Shown here: one piece after another, positions 7,362 through 14,698 of the stretch
Layout: every line of letters begins with the position of its first letter
How positions within the stretch are numbered: position 1 is the stretch's first letter
DNA from: Cellulomonas phragmiteti
GTDB lineage: Bacteria; Actinomycetota; Actinomycetes; Actinomycetales; Cellulomonadaceae
Length of the DNA: 33,609 nt
Direction of reading: 5' to 3'
NCBI RefSeq assembly: GCF_016862775.1
Contig: NZ_BONP01000033.1
Span: forward strand, 1 to 33,609
Position numbers and translations under genes: made by a program
Notes under the pieces: generated by a model
The model's database searches: none
What the model was told of the DNA's origin: nothing
The model's input: only the letters and a program-made list of their open reading frames with translations

Positions 7362-9173
7362 TCAGGCCTCCGACGTCGCGGTCGCACCGGAGTCGGACGC
7401 GGCACCCGGGGCACCGCCGCGCGAGCGGCGACGCCGCCGGCGACGAGGTGCGCCGGCGGACTCGCCGGCCCCGGACGTGTCCTGCTCGCCGCCGGACGCG
7501 GGAGCGGCCGACGGCTGCTCGGCGCGCGCCGCCGGGGGCGCGCCGTCGCCGCCCGAGCGGCCCCGTCCGCCACGACGACGGCGACGGCCCTCGCCGTCAC
7601 CGGTCTCGCCCGTGCCGCCGGCCGCCGGAGCCCCGTCACGGGCGCCGGCGTCGCGCGTGCCGCTGCGGCCACCGTCACGGCCTGCCTCACGCCGCCCCGC
7701 CGGGCGCTCGTCCGAGCGCGCGGGGCGGGCACCGCCGCCGCGCTTGCCGGTCTCGCCCAGGTCCTCCAGGACCTCGGCGCCCAGGCCGGCCCGGGTCTGC
7801 TGCGACTTCGGCAGCCGGCCCTTGGTGCCCTCGGGGACGTCGAGGTCGCTGTAGACGTGCGCGGAGGACGAGTACGTCTCGACGGGGGCGGGGATGCCCA
7901 GGCCCAGCGCCTTGTCGATGAGGCCCCAGCGCGGCAGGTCGTCCCAGTCGACGAACGTCACCGCGGTGCCGGTGTTGCCCGCACGGCCCGTGCGACCGGT
8001 GCGGTGCAGGTACGTCTTCTCGTCCTCGGGGCACTGGTAGTTGATGACGTGCGTGACGTCCTCGACGTCGATCCCGCGGGCGGCGACGTCCGTGGCGACG
8101 AGCACGTCGACCTTGCCGTGCCGGAAGGCGCGCAGGGCCTGCTCGCGGGCACCCTGGCCCAGGTCGCCGTGGATGGCGCCGGCGGCGAAGCCGCGGTCGA
8201 CGAGCTCGTCCGCGACCTTGGCGGCCGTGCGCTTGGTGCGCGCGAAGACGATGGTCAGGCCGCGGCCGCGGGCCTGCAGGATCCGGGCCAGCAGCTCGAC
8301 CTTGTCCAGGGCGTGCGCGCGGTACGCGACCTGCTTGATGTTCTTGACCGTCTGGCCCTCGTCGTCCGGGGCCGAGGCGCGGATGTGGGTGGGCTGCGAC
8401 ATGTAGCGGCGCGCCATGGCGACGACCGCGCCCGGCATGGTCGCCGAGAACAGCATCGTGTGGCGGTTGGCGGGCGTCGCGGCGAGCAGCTTCTCGACGT
8501 CGGGCAGGAACCCGAGGTCCAGCATCTCGTCGGCCTCGTCGAGCACGACCTCGGTCGCGTGCTTGAGGCGCAGGTGACGCTGGTTGAGCAGGTCGATCAT
8601 GCGGCCGGGCGTGCCCACGACGACGTCCGCGCCGCGGTTCAGCGCCTCGACCTGCGGCTCGTACGCGCGCCCGCCGTAGACCTGGACGATGCGGACCTTG
8701 CGGCCCGTCGACGCCATCGCGAGGTCGCCGGCGACCTGCACCGCGAGCTCACGCGTCGGGACGACGACGAGGGCCTGCGGGTCGCCCGGGGCCGCGAGCT
8801 GCTCGTAGCCGTCCTCACCGGGCGCGATGACGCGGTGCAGCAGGGGGACGCCGAAGCCGAGGGTCTTGCCGGTGCCGGTCTTCGCCTGGCCGATGATGTC
8901 GTGGCCCGACAGCGCCACGGGCAGGGTCATCGCCTGGATGGGGAACGGCTGCGTGATCCCGGCGGCGGCGAGCGCAGCCACGATCTCGGGGCGGACGTCG
9001 AAGTCCGCGAAGGACGCGTCGACCGCCTGCACGGACGCGGCGCGGCGCGAGCCGGTGGGCGACTCGGTCGGGACGGCGTCGGCGGCGGTGCGGATCTCGG
9101 TGGTGTCGGGGGCGGGGGTGTCGACGGCGGCGGCGGTGCGCGGCTCCTGGTCGACGGTCTGGTCCGTGGTCAC
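7362..9173 (-). CDS. DEAD-box ATP-dependent RNA helicase (RhlE-like)
   Basis: 603 residues. All core motifs are present in order: Q motif (TQPFPIQAMTLPVAL), motif I (AKTGTGKT), Ia (PTRELAVQV), Ib (GTPGRMIDL), II (VLDEADEMLDLGF), III (FSATMP), V (VATDVAARGIDV) and VI (HRTGRTGRAG). The last about 180 residues are a low-complexity tail with basic RRRRR and RGG-like clusters, typical of RNA-binding tails. It would unwind short RNA duplexes in ribosome assembly, mRNA decay or cold adaptation. The frame stays open well upstream, but similarity begins near VTTDQTVDQEP, so the GTG at 9173 is chosen; it has a modest GAAGAG upstream. By position it matches mycobacterial rhlE (Rv3211). The leader is long and lacks another gene. 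Confidence 0.93.
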   Translation of the reverse strand: MTTDQTVDQEPRTAAAVDTPAPDTTEIRTAADAVPTESPTGSRRAASVQAVDASFADFDVRPEIVAALAAAGITQPFPIQAMTLPVALSGHDIIGQAKTGTGKTLGFGVPLLHRVIAPGEDGYEQLAAPGDPQALVVVPTRELAVQVAGDLAMASTGRKVRIVQVYGGRAYEPQVEALNRGADVVVGTPGRMIDLLNQRHLRLKHATEVVLDEADEMLDLGFLPDVEKLLAATPANRHTMLFSATMPGAVVAMARRYMSQPTHIRASAPDDEGQTVKNIKQVAYRAHALDKVELLARILQARGRGLTIVFARTKRTAAKVADELVDRGFAAGAIHGDLGQGAREQALRAFRHGKVDVLVATDVAARGIDVEDVTHVINYQCPEDEKTYLHRTGRTGRAGNTGTAVTFVDWDDLPRWGLIDKALGLGIPAPVETYSSSAHVYSDLDVPEGTKGRLPKSQQTRAGLGAEVLEDLGETGKRGGGARPARSDERPAGRREAGRDGGRSGTRDAGARDGAPAAGGTGETGDGEGRRRRRGGRGRSGGDGAPPAARAEQPSAAPASGGEQDTSGAGESAGAPRRRRRRRSRGGAPGAASDSGATATSEA

Positions 9174-9530
9174 GTGCGGCTCTTCACTGCCAGGGTGGCG
9201 GCTCACGGTGCGGGCCGGGGGCCGGCGGCGCGCGGCGCGCGCTCGTCCGCCCCGGGCGACAGCGGGCTGCGCCACGCGGTTTGGCCGGCAGCCGATCGTA
9301 GAAGTCGCCCCGCGCGGCGCACCCTGCCGTCGCGTCCGCGGGCGTCGAGCCCAGCGGACGGCGGCCGGTGCGCGTCGAGCGGGGAGGGTCGCGACGCAGA
9401 GCCGGACCGGGAAACCGAGACGAACGGGCAACCGATGTACGGGTTGTACGCGGGCAGTCTATCGGACGCACGTCCCGCAGCCCCGAGGAGCGGCCGTGGT
9501 CGGCGCGCCTCCCGGCGCTACGATCGGCGG
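9174..9530. other. Intergenic promoter region between the DEAD helicase and ferritin-like genes
   Basis: 357 bases without a gene I can support. On the minus strand TAGACT (9456-9461) is the best -10 candidate and would give the helicase mRNA a leader of about 275 nt, although no good -35 was found. A TGTACG direct repeat with a GGT spacer lies at about 9436-9450. On the plus strand TACGAT ends 6 nt before the ferritin-like start. Confidence 0.4.
9519..9524 (+). promoter_or_regulatory. Leaderless-type -10 hexamer for the ferritin-like gene
   Basis: TACGAT lies 6 nt before the ATG start and no ribosome-binding site is visible. The identical hexamer and spacing precede the TetR gene. Confidence 0.5.
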
Positions 9531-10322
9531 ATGACCACCAGCGCCGGCCACGCCCGTCCCCTGCGCCCCGAGCACGGGGGTGTCGACGAGAGGTCCGTGA
9601 ACCGCGCCGGCAAGGACGCCGAGGCCGTGCGCGCCGCCGAGGTCGCCGACGCGGTCGAGGTGCTGGGGCTCGTCGCCGGGCTGGAGCACCAGGCGTTCGC
9701 ACGCCTCGCCGAGGACAGCCGGCTGGCGCCCGGTCTCGAGCAGGCGCTGGCGCTGAGCAGGCTGGCCGCGCGCTGCACCGAGCGTCGCGACCGCGTGCTC
9801 GCGCGCATCGAGGAGCTCGGTGGCGACCCGACCGCTGCGCTCGGCCGGTTCGGCGGTGTGCTGGCGGACTTCGACGCCCGGACGCCGTCGAGCACGTGGG
9901 CGGAACGGCTCCTCAAGGCCTACGTCGGCTACGGCGTGGCGGACGACTTCTGCCGTGTCGTGGCGCGCGGGCTCGACGAGGAGTCCGCCCGGCTGGTCGC
10001 CGAGGTGCTCGACGACGCGCCGCGCTCCGAGCTCGCGGTGCGCGAGCTGGACGCGGCCTGCGCGGACGACGCGGTGCTGTCGTCCAGGCTCGCGCTGTGG
10101 GGCCGCCGGCTGGTCGGGGAGGCGCTCGGCGTGGTCCAGCGCGTCGCGCAGAGCCCCGAGGTCGCTCGGGTGCTCGACCGGGCCGGCAGCCCGGAGGGCA
10201 CGGCGGGGGAGAGCGCCGGCGAGGTGCCGGGCAGCCGTGTCGCCCAGACCCCCACCACGGTGTTCAACGAGCTCACGGCCGAGCACACCCGCCGCATGTC
10301 ACGCCTGCACCTGACGGCCTGA
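9531..10322 (+). CDS. Ferritin-like fold protein (MiaE-like group), ligands apparently degenerate
   Basis: 263 residues, mostly helical. Diagnostic blocks of the actinobacterial ferritin-like family are present: LEHQAFARLAEDSRLAP (about 56-72), TPSSTWAERLLKAYVGYGVADDF (about 121-143), LALWGRRLVGEALGVVQRV and a C-terminal TAEHTRRM motif. From memory of Streptomyces relatives, the helix carrying a metal-binding E-F-H-H reads C-T-E-R here, and a G-H-A-N/E motif reads P-R-S-E. Some di-iron ligands therefore seem lost. Its role is unknown; the related enzyme MiaE hydroxylates tRNA. It is a stand-alone gene divergent from the DEAD helicase, as in M. tuberculosis (Rv3210c/Rv3211). The ATG is fixed by TACGAT six bases upstream. 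Confidence 0.75.
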   Translation: MTTSAGHARPLRPEHGGVDERSVNRAGKDAEAVRAAEVADAVEVLGLVAGLEHQAFARLAEDSRLAPGLEQALALSRLAARCTERRDRVLARIEELGGDPTAALGRFGGVLADFDARTPSSTWAERLLKAYVGYGVADDFCRVVARGLDEESARLVAEVLDDAPRSELAVRELDAACADDAVLSSRLALWGRRLVGEALGVVQRVAQSPEVARVLDRAGSPEGTAGESAGEVPGSRVAQTPTTVFNELTAEHTRRMSRLHLTA

Positions 10323-10358
10323 CGTCGCGACGGCGCCCCGGGGGATCACCGCGCGGCT

Positions 10359-10391
10359 GTCCGGCACCCGGGTGCGACCCGGGTGCCGGAC
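10359..10391. terminator. Perfect 15-bp hairpin between ferritin-like and DUF3107 genes
   Basis: GTCCGGCACCCGGGT pairs perfectly with ACCCGGGTGCCGGAC around a GCG loop. It lies in the 75-base gap between convergent genes, so it can end transcription from both sides. It has no T-tract. Confidence 0.8.
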
Positions 10392-10397
10392 GGCACG

Positions 10398-10625
10398 TCA
10401 CACCGAGCCGAAGCCCACGCGGCCCTTGGTCTCGGCACCGATCTCGACGAAGCCGAGCACGGCGCTCGGCACGACGACGCGACGTCCTCGGACGTCCGTC
10501 AGCTCGAGCGTCGTCGCCTCGCCGGCGAGCGCGGCCTGCACGGCCGCGGTGATCTCGTCCGCCGTCTGGTCGGACTCGAGCGTCAGCTCGCGCGACAGGT
10601 GCTGCACGCCGATCGTGATCTCCAC
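10398..10625 (-). CDS. DUF3107 family small protein
   Basis: 75 residues: MEITIGVQHLSRELTLES at the start and VVVPSAVLGFVEIGAE near the end, the pattern of DUF3107 (mycobacterial Rv3208A/TB9.4 begins MEVKIGI and ends VEIG...VGFG). No function is known. Two in-frame GTGs are possible. AGGAGG lies only 1 nt from the upstream one (10631) and 7 nt from the downstream one (10625), and family members start at the downstream position, so 10625 is chosen. It lies 57 bases downstream of the TetR gene on the same strand and is probably cotranscribed with it. Confidence 0.88.
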   Translation of the reverse strand: MEITIGVQHLSRELTLESDQTADEITAAVQAALAGEATTLELTDVRGRRVVVPSAVLGFVEIGAETKGRVGFGSV

Positions 10626-10682
10626 GGGCACTCCTCCTGGGACGGGACCCGGCGCGGGGCGCCGGGCGGGTCGTCCTCGATC

Positions 10683-11351
10683 CTAGGCGTCCGGGTACGG
10701 GTAGTCGGGACGCACGAGCCCGGCGAGGCCCCGCCACTGCAGGTCGGACACCAGCTCGACCACCCGCTCGACGCCCTGCCCGTCGCCGTGGCGCAGCCAG
10801 TAGGTCGCGGCGCCCTGCGCCGTGGCGACGAGCGCCGCGGCCAGCACGTCCGCGTCGGCGCGGTCGCGGCCGGTGACGGCGACGAGCACCTCCGCGATGC
10901 GCCGGGTCGCCTCCGCGGCCGCGTGCTCGACGCGCCCGCGCACCTGCGAGTCGTGCGTCACGTCGGACTCGAACAGCAGCGTCGAGGACTCCCCGGCCAC
11001 CTGCACGAACGCGAGGTACGCCTCGACGACCGCGGCGACGACGGCGCGGCCCTCGCCGCGCGCGACCGGACCGGCCTCGATCGGGGCGACCGCACGCTCG
11101 ACGGCCGCGAGCAGGCTCGCGCCCTGCTCGTCGACGACCGCCAGGTACAGGTCGAGCTTCGAGGGGAAGTGGCGGTACAGGACGGGCTTGCTGACGGCCG
11201 CGCGCTCGGCGATGTCGTCCATCGAGACGTGGTGGAAGCCCTCGGTGGCGAACAGGTCGAGCGCGATGGCCAGGAGCTGCGACCTGCGCTCGGCCCGCGC
11301 CATCCGGGGCCCGCGCGCGCGGGTCCCGGGTGCGTCCTGGGCGTCGGTCAT
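10683..11351 (-). CDS. TetR/AcrR family transcriptional regulator
   Basis: 222 residues. The N-terminal helix-turn-helix domain is clear (about 18-65): RRSQLLAIALDLFATEGFHHVSMDDIAERAAVSKPVLYRHFPSKLDLYLAV has the TetR order of helices, with the recognition region VSKPVLYRHF. The remaining about 150 residues form the variable ligand/dimerisation domain. Ligand and targets are unknown. It is divergent from adnA (120-base gap) and precedes DUF3107. The M. tuberculosis counterpart is Rv3208. The ATG is preceded by TACGAT at a 6-nt spacing. No inverted repeat that would clearly be its own operator was found in the short gap. Confidence 0.92.
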   Translation of the reverse strand: MTDAQDAPGTRARGPRMARAERRSQLLAIALDLFATEGFHHVSMDDIAERAAVSKPVLYRHFPSKLDLYLAVVDEQGASLLAAVERAVAPIEAGPVARGEGRAVVAAVVEAYLAFVQVAGESSTLLFESDVTHDSQVRGRVEHAAAEATRRIAEVLVAVTGRDRADADVLAAALVATAQGAATYWLRHGDGQGVERVVELVSDLQWRGLAGLVRPDYPYPDA

Positions 11352-11357
11352 CCGCAG

Positions 11358-11363
11358 ATCGTA
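11358..11363 (-). promoter_or_regulatory. Leaderless-type -10 hexamer for the TetR gene
   Basis: TACGAT on the minus strand lies 6 nt before the ATG, with no ribosome-binding site. Confidence 0.5.
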
Positions 11364-11470
11364 GCGACGGTGTGTTGCGGGCAGGGGTCGCGTCCGGGGC
11401 TGCCGCGGCTGCGGCCCGTGACGGCGCGCTGGGCGTGGCGATGTCGGTGGGGCGTGGTGTGATCGGGCCC

Positions 11471-14400
11471 GTGACGACGGCACCGACGACCCGGCTCGTG
11501 GCGGCTCCCCTGGTCGAGCGGGCGGCGCTCGGCGACGCGGCGCGACCCGTGCTCGACCCGCAGCAGCGCGAGGTCGTCGACCGGGTCGCGGCCGGTGCCG
11601 ACCGGGCGCTGCTCGTGACGGGCGCGCCGGGGACCGGCCGGACGACGGTCGCCCTCGAGGCCGCGGCGGCCGCCGTGTCCGCGGGCCTGGCGCCGGACGA
11701 TGTGCTGGTCCTGGCGGCCAGCCGCCGCCAGGCGGCCGACCTGCGCGACCGCCTGGCGGTGCGCCTGGGACGGACCGCCGGCCGTCCGCTGGTCCAGACG
11801 CCCGCCGCCGTCGCGTTCGCGGTGCTGCGGGCCCGCGCGGGTGCCCTGGGCGAGCCGACACCCGTGCTGGTCTCCGGCCCCGAGCAGGACCTCGTCCTCG
11901 CCGAGCTGCTCGCCGGGCACGCCACGGGCGAGGTCCCGGCGCCCGCGTGGCCGCCGGGCGTCCCCCCAGCGGCGCTGGGCACCCGCGCGTTCCGCGACGA
12001 GCTGCGCGACCTGCTGATGCGCGCGGCCGAGCGCGGTCTGGCACCCGCCGACCTCGCCGCCCTCGGCCGGCGCGAGCAGCGACCCGCCTGGGTGGCGGCG
12101 GCGCGCGTCTACGAGGAGTACCTCGACGTCATGGCGCTCGCTGCCGGGACGCCCGACGCGGGCGAGCGGCTCGATCCCGCGGTCGTCGTGGACGCCGCGG
12201 TCGCCGCGCTGCGCGGCTGGGACGACGATGTCCCGGGCGTCCCGTGCCCGCGTCGCCGGCTGGTCGTCGTGGACGACCACCAGGAGAGCACGGCGGCCAC
12301 CGCGCGGCTGCTGCGCGCGTTCGCCGACGGCGGCGCCCGCCTGCTGCTGCTCGGCGACCCCGACGTGGCGGTGCAGACGTTCCGCGGTGCGCAGCCGTCG
12401 CTCGTCGCCCGCGCCGCGGCGGACGGCCCGGGCGGGGCGGGGGCCGAGCAGGTCGTGCTGCGCACCGTCTGGCGGCAGAGCGGGCCGCTGCGAGCGGTCA
12501 CCGAGCGGATCACCGCGCGCGTGCCGGCGTCCGGGACGGTCGCGCACCGCCGCGCCGCCGTGCCGCAGGACCGCGCGCAGGGTCCCGCACCCCGGGTGGC
12601 GGTGCTCCCGAGCGCGGCGCAGGAGGCGGCGTGGGTGGCGCACCGCCTGCGACGTGCCCACCTGCAGGGCGGCGTCCCGTGGGACGACATGGCCGTGCTC
12701 GCGCGCTCGGGTGGTCGGGTCACCGCGGTGCGGCGGGCGCTGGCGCAGGCCGGAGTGCCGGTGCGGGTCGTCGGCAGCGACGTCGCGCTGCGCGACGAGC
12801 CCGCCGTGCGGCCGCTGCTCGACGCGGTCCGCGTCGCGCTGGCGCCGCAGGAGCTGGACGCGGAGGTCGCGGCCCGCCTGGCGTGCTCTCCGCTCGGGGG
12901 CCTGGACGCGGTCGGGCTGCGGCGCGTGCGCCGGGCGCTGCGCGCCGAGGAGCTCGCCGGCGGTGGTGGGCGCTCGAGCGACGTGCTGCTCGTCGAGGCG
13001 CTGTCCGCGCCCGGTCGTGCCGCGACGCTCGAGCCGCACGTCGGGCGCCCGGTGCAGCGGCTGGCGCTGCTGCTGCAGGCCGGCAGGGACGCGGCGGCGG
13101 CCCCGGGTGCCGACGTCCAGGCCGTCCTGTGGGCCGTGTGGGACCGCGCCGGGCTCGCCGACCCGTGGCGTCGCGCCGCGCTGGCCGGCGGGTCGGGCGG
13201 TGAGCGCGCCGACCGCGACCTCGACGCCGTGCTCGCGCTGTTCCGTGCGGCTGAGACGTTCGTCGAGCGCAACCCGCAGGCCACGCCCCGGGCCTTCGTC
13301 GACTGGGTGACGTCGCAGGACCTGCCCGCCGACTCCCTGGCGCCCGCGTCGCGTGCGGCCGGGGTGAGCGTGCTCACGCCGGCGGGTGCCGCCGGCGGCT
13401 CGTGGGAGGTCGTCGCGGTCGTCGGTGTCCAGGAGGGCGTGTGGCCGGACCTGCGGCTGCGGGACTCGCTGCTGGGGGCGCAGACGCTGGTCGACCTGCT
13501 GGCCGACCGCGGGACCACGGGCGGGTCGGGCGAGGAGAGCGCCCGGGCGGCGCGCGCCGCGGTGCTCGCCGACGAGCTGCGCACGTTCGCGCTGGCGTGC
13601 TCCCGCGCCCGCACCCACCTGCTGGTGACGGCCGTCGACGACCAGGACGCGTCGCCCTCGCCGTTCGTCGACCTCGTGCAGCCCGGCGCGGACGACGACG
13701 GCCCCGACCCGCGGCGCACGAGCGCGCCCGCGCCGCTCGACCTGCGCGGGCTCGTGGCCCGGCTGCGCGCGACGCTCGAGCGCTCGGCGGCCCAGGGGCA
13801 GCCGGACGCCGCGGCGGCGCGCACGCTGGCCCGGCTCGCCGTGCACGGCGTCCCCGGAGCGGACCCGGCGGCGTGGTTCGGGCTCGCGGAGCCGTCGAGC
13901 GACGCCCCGCTGTGGCAGGCGGACGCCAAGGTCCCGATCTCCCCGTCGCGCCTGGAGACGGCGCAGCGGTGCGCGCTGCGCTGGGCGCTCGAGGCGGCCG
14001 GCGGCACCCCGGCGTCCTCCGCGCAGCAGTCCCTCGGCACGCTCGTGCACGCGATCGCCCAGGAGCACCCCACGGCCGACCTGCCGACGCTGCGCTCCGA
14101 GCTCGACCGGCGCTGGCACGAGCTCGGGCTGGGGGAGGGCTGGCCCTCGGTCGCCGCACGGCGCAAGGCCGACGCGATGGTCGCCCGGCTCGCGGCGTAC
14201 CTGCGCGAGGCCGGCGAGCCGGTGCTGGTCGAGGCGCCGTTCACCCTCGAGACCGACCGTGCGGTCGTCCGCGGGTCGGTCGACCGCGTCGAGCGTGCCG
14301 TCACCGAGGGGGACGGGGGCGCGGAGCACGTCGAGGTGGTCGACCTCAAGACGGGGTCGCGCACGCCGACGCTGGCGCAGGCGGCCGAGCACGCGCAGCT

Positions 14401-14698
14401 CGGTGCCTACCAGCTGGCCGTCGACGCGGGGGCGGTGCCGGGACTCGCGCCGGGGACGCGCAGCGTGGCGGCGCGCCTGGTCCACCTGGCGCAGGGGTCC
14501 GGCGGTCCCACCCAGCGACGGCAGGACGGGCTGCCCGCCGAGGACGCCGGTCCCAGCTGGGCCCGCGTCCTCGTCGACGACGTCGCCGACCGCATGGCGG
14601 CCTCGAGCTTCGAGGCCCGTGCCAACGACCTGTGCGACCGCTGCCCGGTGCGCCGCTCGTGCCCGCTGCGCGGCGAGGGCGGGCAGGTGGTCGCATGA
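11471..14698 (+). CDS. adnA: AdnA-like subunit of the AdnAB helicase-nuclease (vestigial motor)
   Basis: 1075 residues: UvrD-like motor followed by a RecB-family nuclease. The motor looks inactive: Walker A reads GAPGTGRTT at 51-59 with Arg at the catalytic Lys position, and motif II reads VVDDHQES (about 267) instead of DEYQDT. The nuclease is intact: GSVDRVE, VVDLKTG with D958 and K960, and LGAYQLAV. Four cysteines (C834, C1055, C1058, C1064; last three as C-x2-C-x5-C) bracket it, the arrangement of Fe-S nucleases of the AddB/RecB type. In mycobacteria AdnAB resects double-strand breaks and AdnA is the subunit with the weak ATPase. The start is GTG 11471, with TGTGAT 7 nt before it; ATG 11441 is an alternative. 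The stop overlaps adnB (ATGA). Confidence 0.93.
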   Translation: MTTAPTTRLVAAPLVERAALGDAARPVLDPQQREVVDRVAAGADRALLVTGAPGTGRTTVALEAAAAAVSAGLAPDDVLVLAASRRQAADLRDRLAVRLGRTAGRPLVQTPAAVAFAVLRARAGALGEPTPVLVSGPEQDLVLAELLAGHATGEVPAPAWPPGVPPAALGTRAFRDELRDLLMRAAERGLAPADLAALGRREQRPAWVAAARVYEEYLDVMALAAGTPDAGERLDPAVVVDAAVAALRGWDDDVPGVPCPRRRLVVVDDHQESTAATARLLRAFADGGARLLLLGDPDVAVQTFRGAQPSLVARAAADGPGGAGAEQVVLRTVWRQSGPLRAVTERITARVPASGTVAHRRAAVPQDRAQGPAPRVAVLPSAAQEAAWVAHRLRRAHLQGGVPWDDMAVLARSGGRVTAVRRALAQAGVPVRVVGSDVALRDEPAVRPLLDAVRVALAPQELDAEVAARLACSPLGGLDAVGLRRVRRALRAEELAGGGGRSSDVLLVEALSAPGRAATLEPHVGRPVQRLALLLQAGRDAAAAPGADVQAVLWAVWDRAGLADPWRRAALAGGSGGERADRDLDAVLALFRAAETFVERNPQATPRAFVDWVTSQDLPADSLAPASRAAGVSVLTPAGAAGGSWEVVAVVGVQEGVWPDLRLRDSLLGAQTLVDLLADRGTTGGSGEESARAARAAVLADELRTFALACSRARTHLLVTAVDDQDASPSPFVDLVQPGADDDGPDPRRTSAPAPLDLRGLVARLRATLERSAAQGQPDAAAARTLARLAVHGVPGADPAAWFGLAEPSSDAPLWQADAKVPISPSRLETAQRCALRWALEAAGGTPASSAQQSLGTLVHAIAQEHPTADLPTLRSELDRRWHELGLGEGWPSVAARRKADAMVARLAAYLREAGEPVLVEAPFTLETDRAVVRGSVDRVERAVTEGDGGAEHVEVVDLKTGSRTPTLAQAAEHAQLGAYQLAVDAGAVPGLAPGTRSVAARLVHLAQGSGGPTQRRQDGLPAEDAGPSWARVLVDDVADRMAASSFEARANDLCDRCPVRRSCPLRGEGGQVVA

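Noticed and set aside
7329..9530. Plus-strand open frame across the DEAD helicase that joins the ferritin-like gene
   Set aside because: Only the last 263 codons resemble a protein family, and a -10-like hexamer fixes the start at 9531; the rest is antisense to the helicase.
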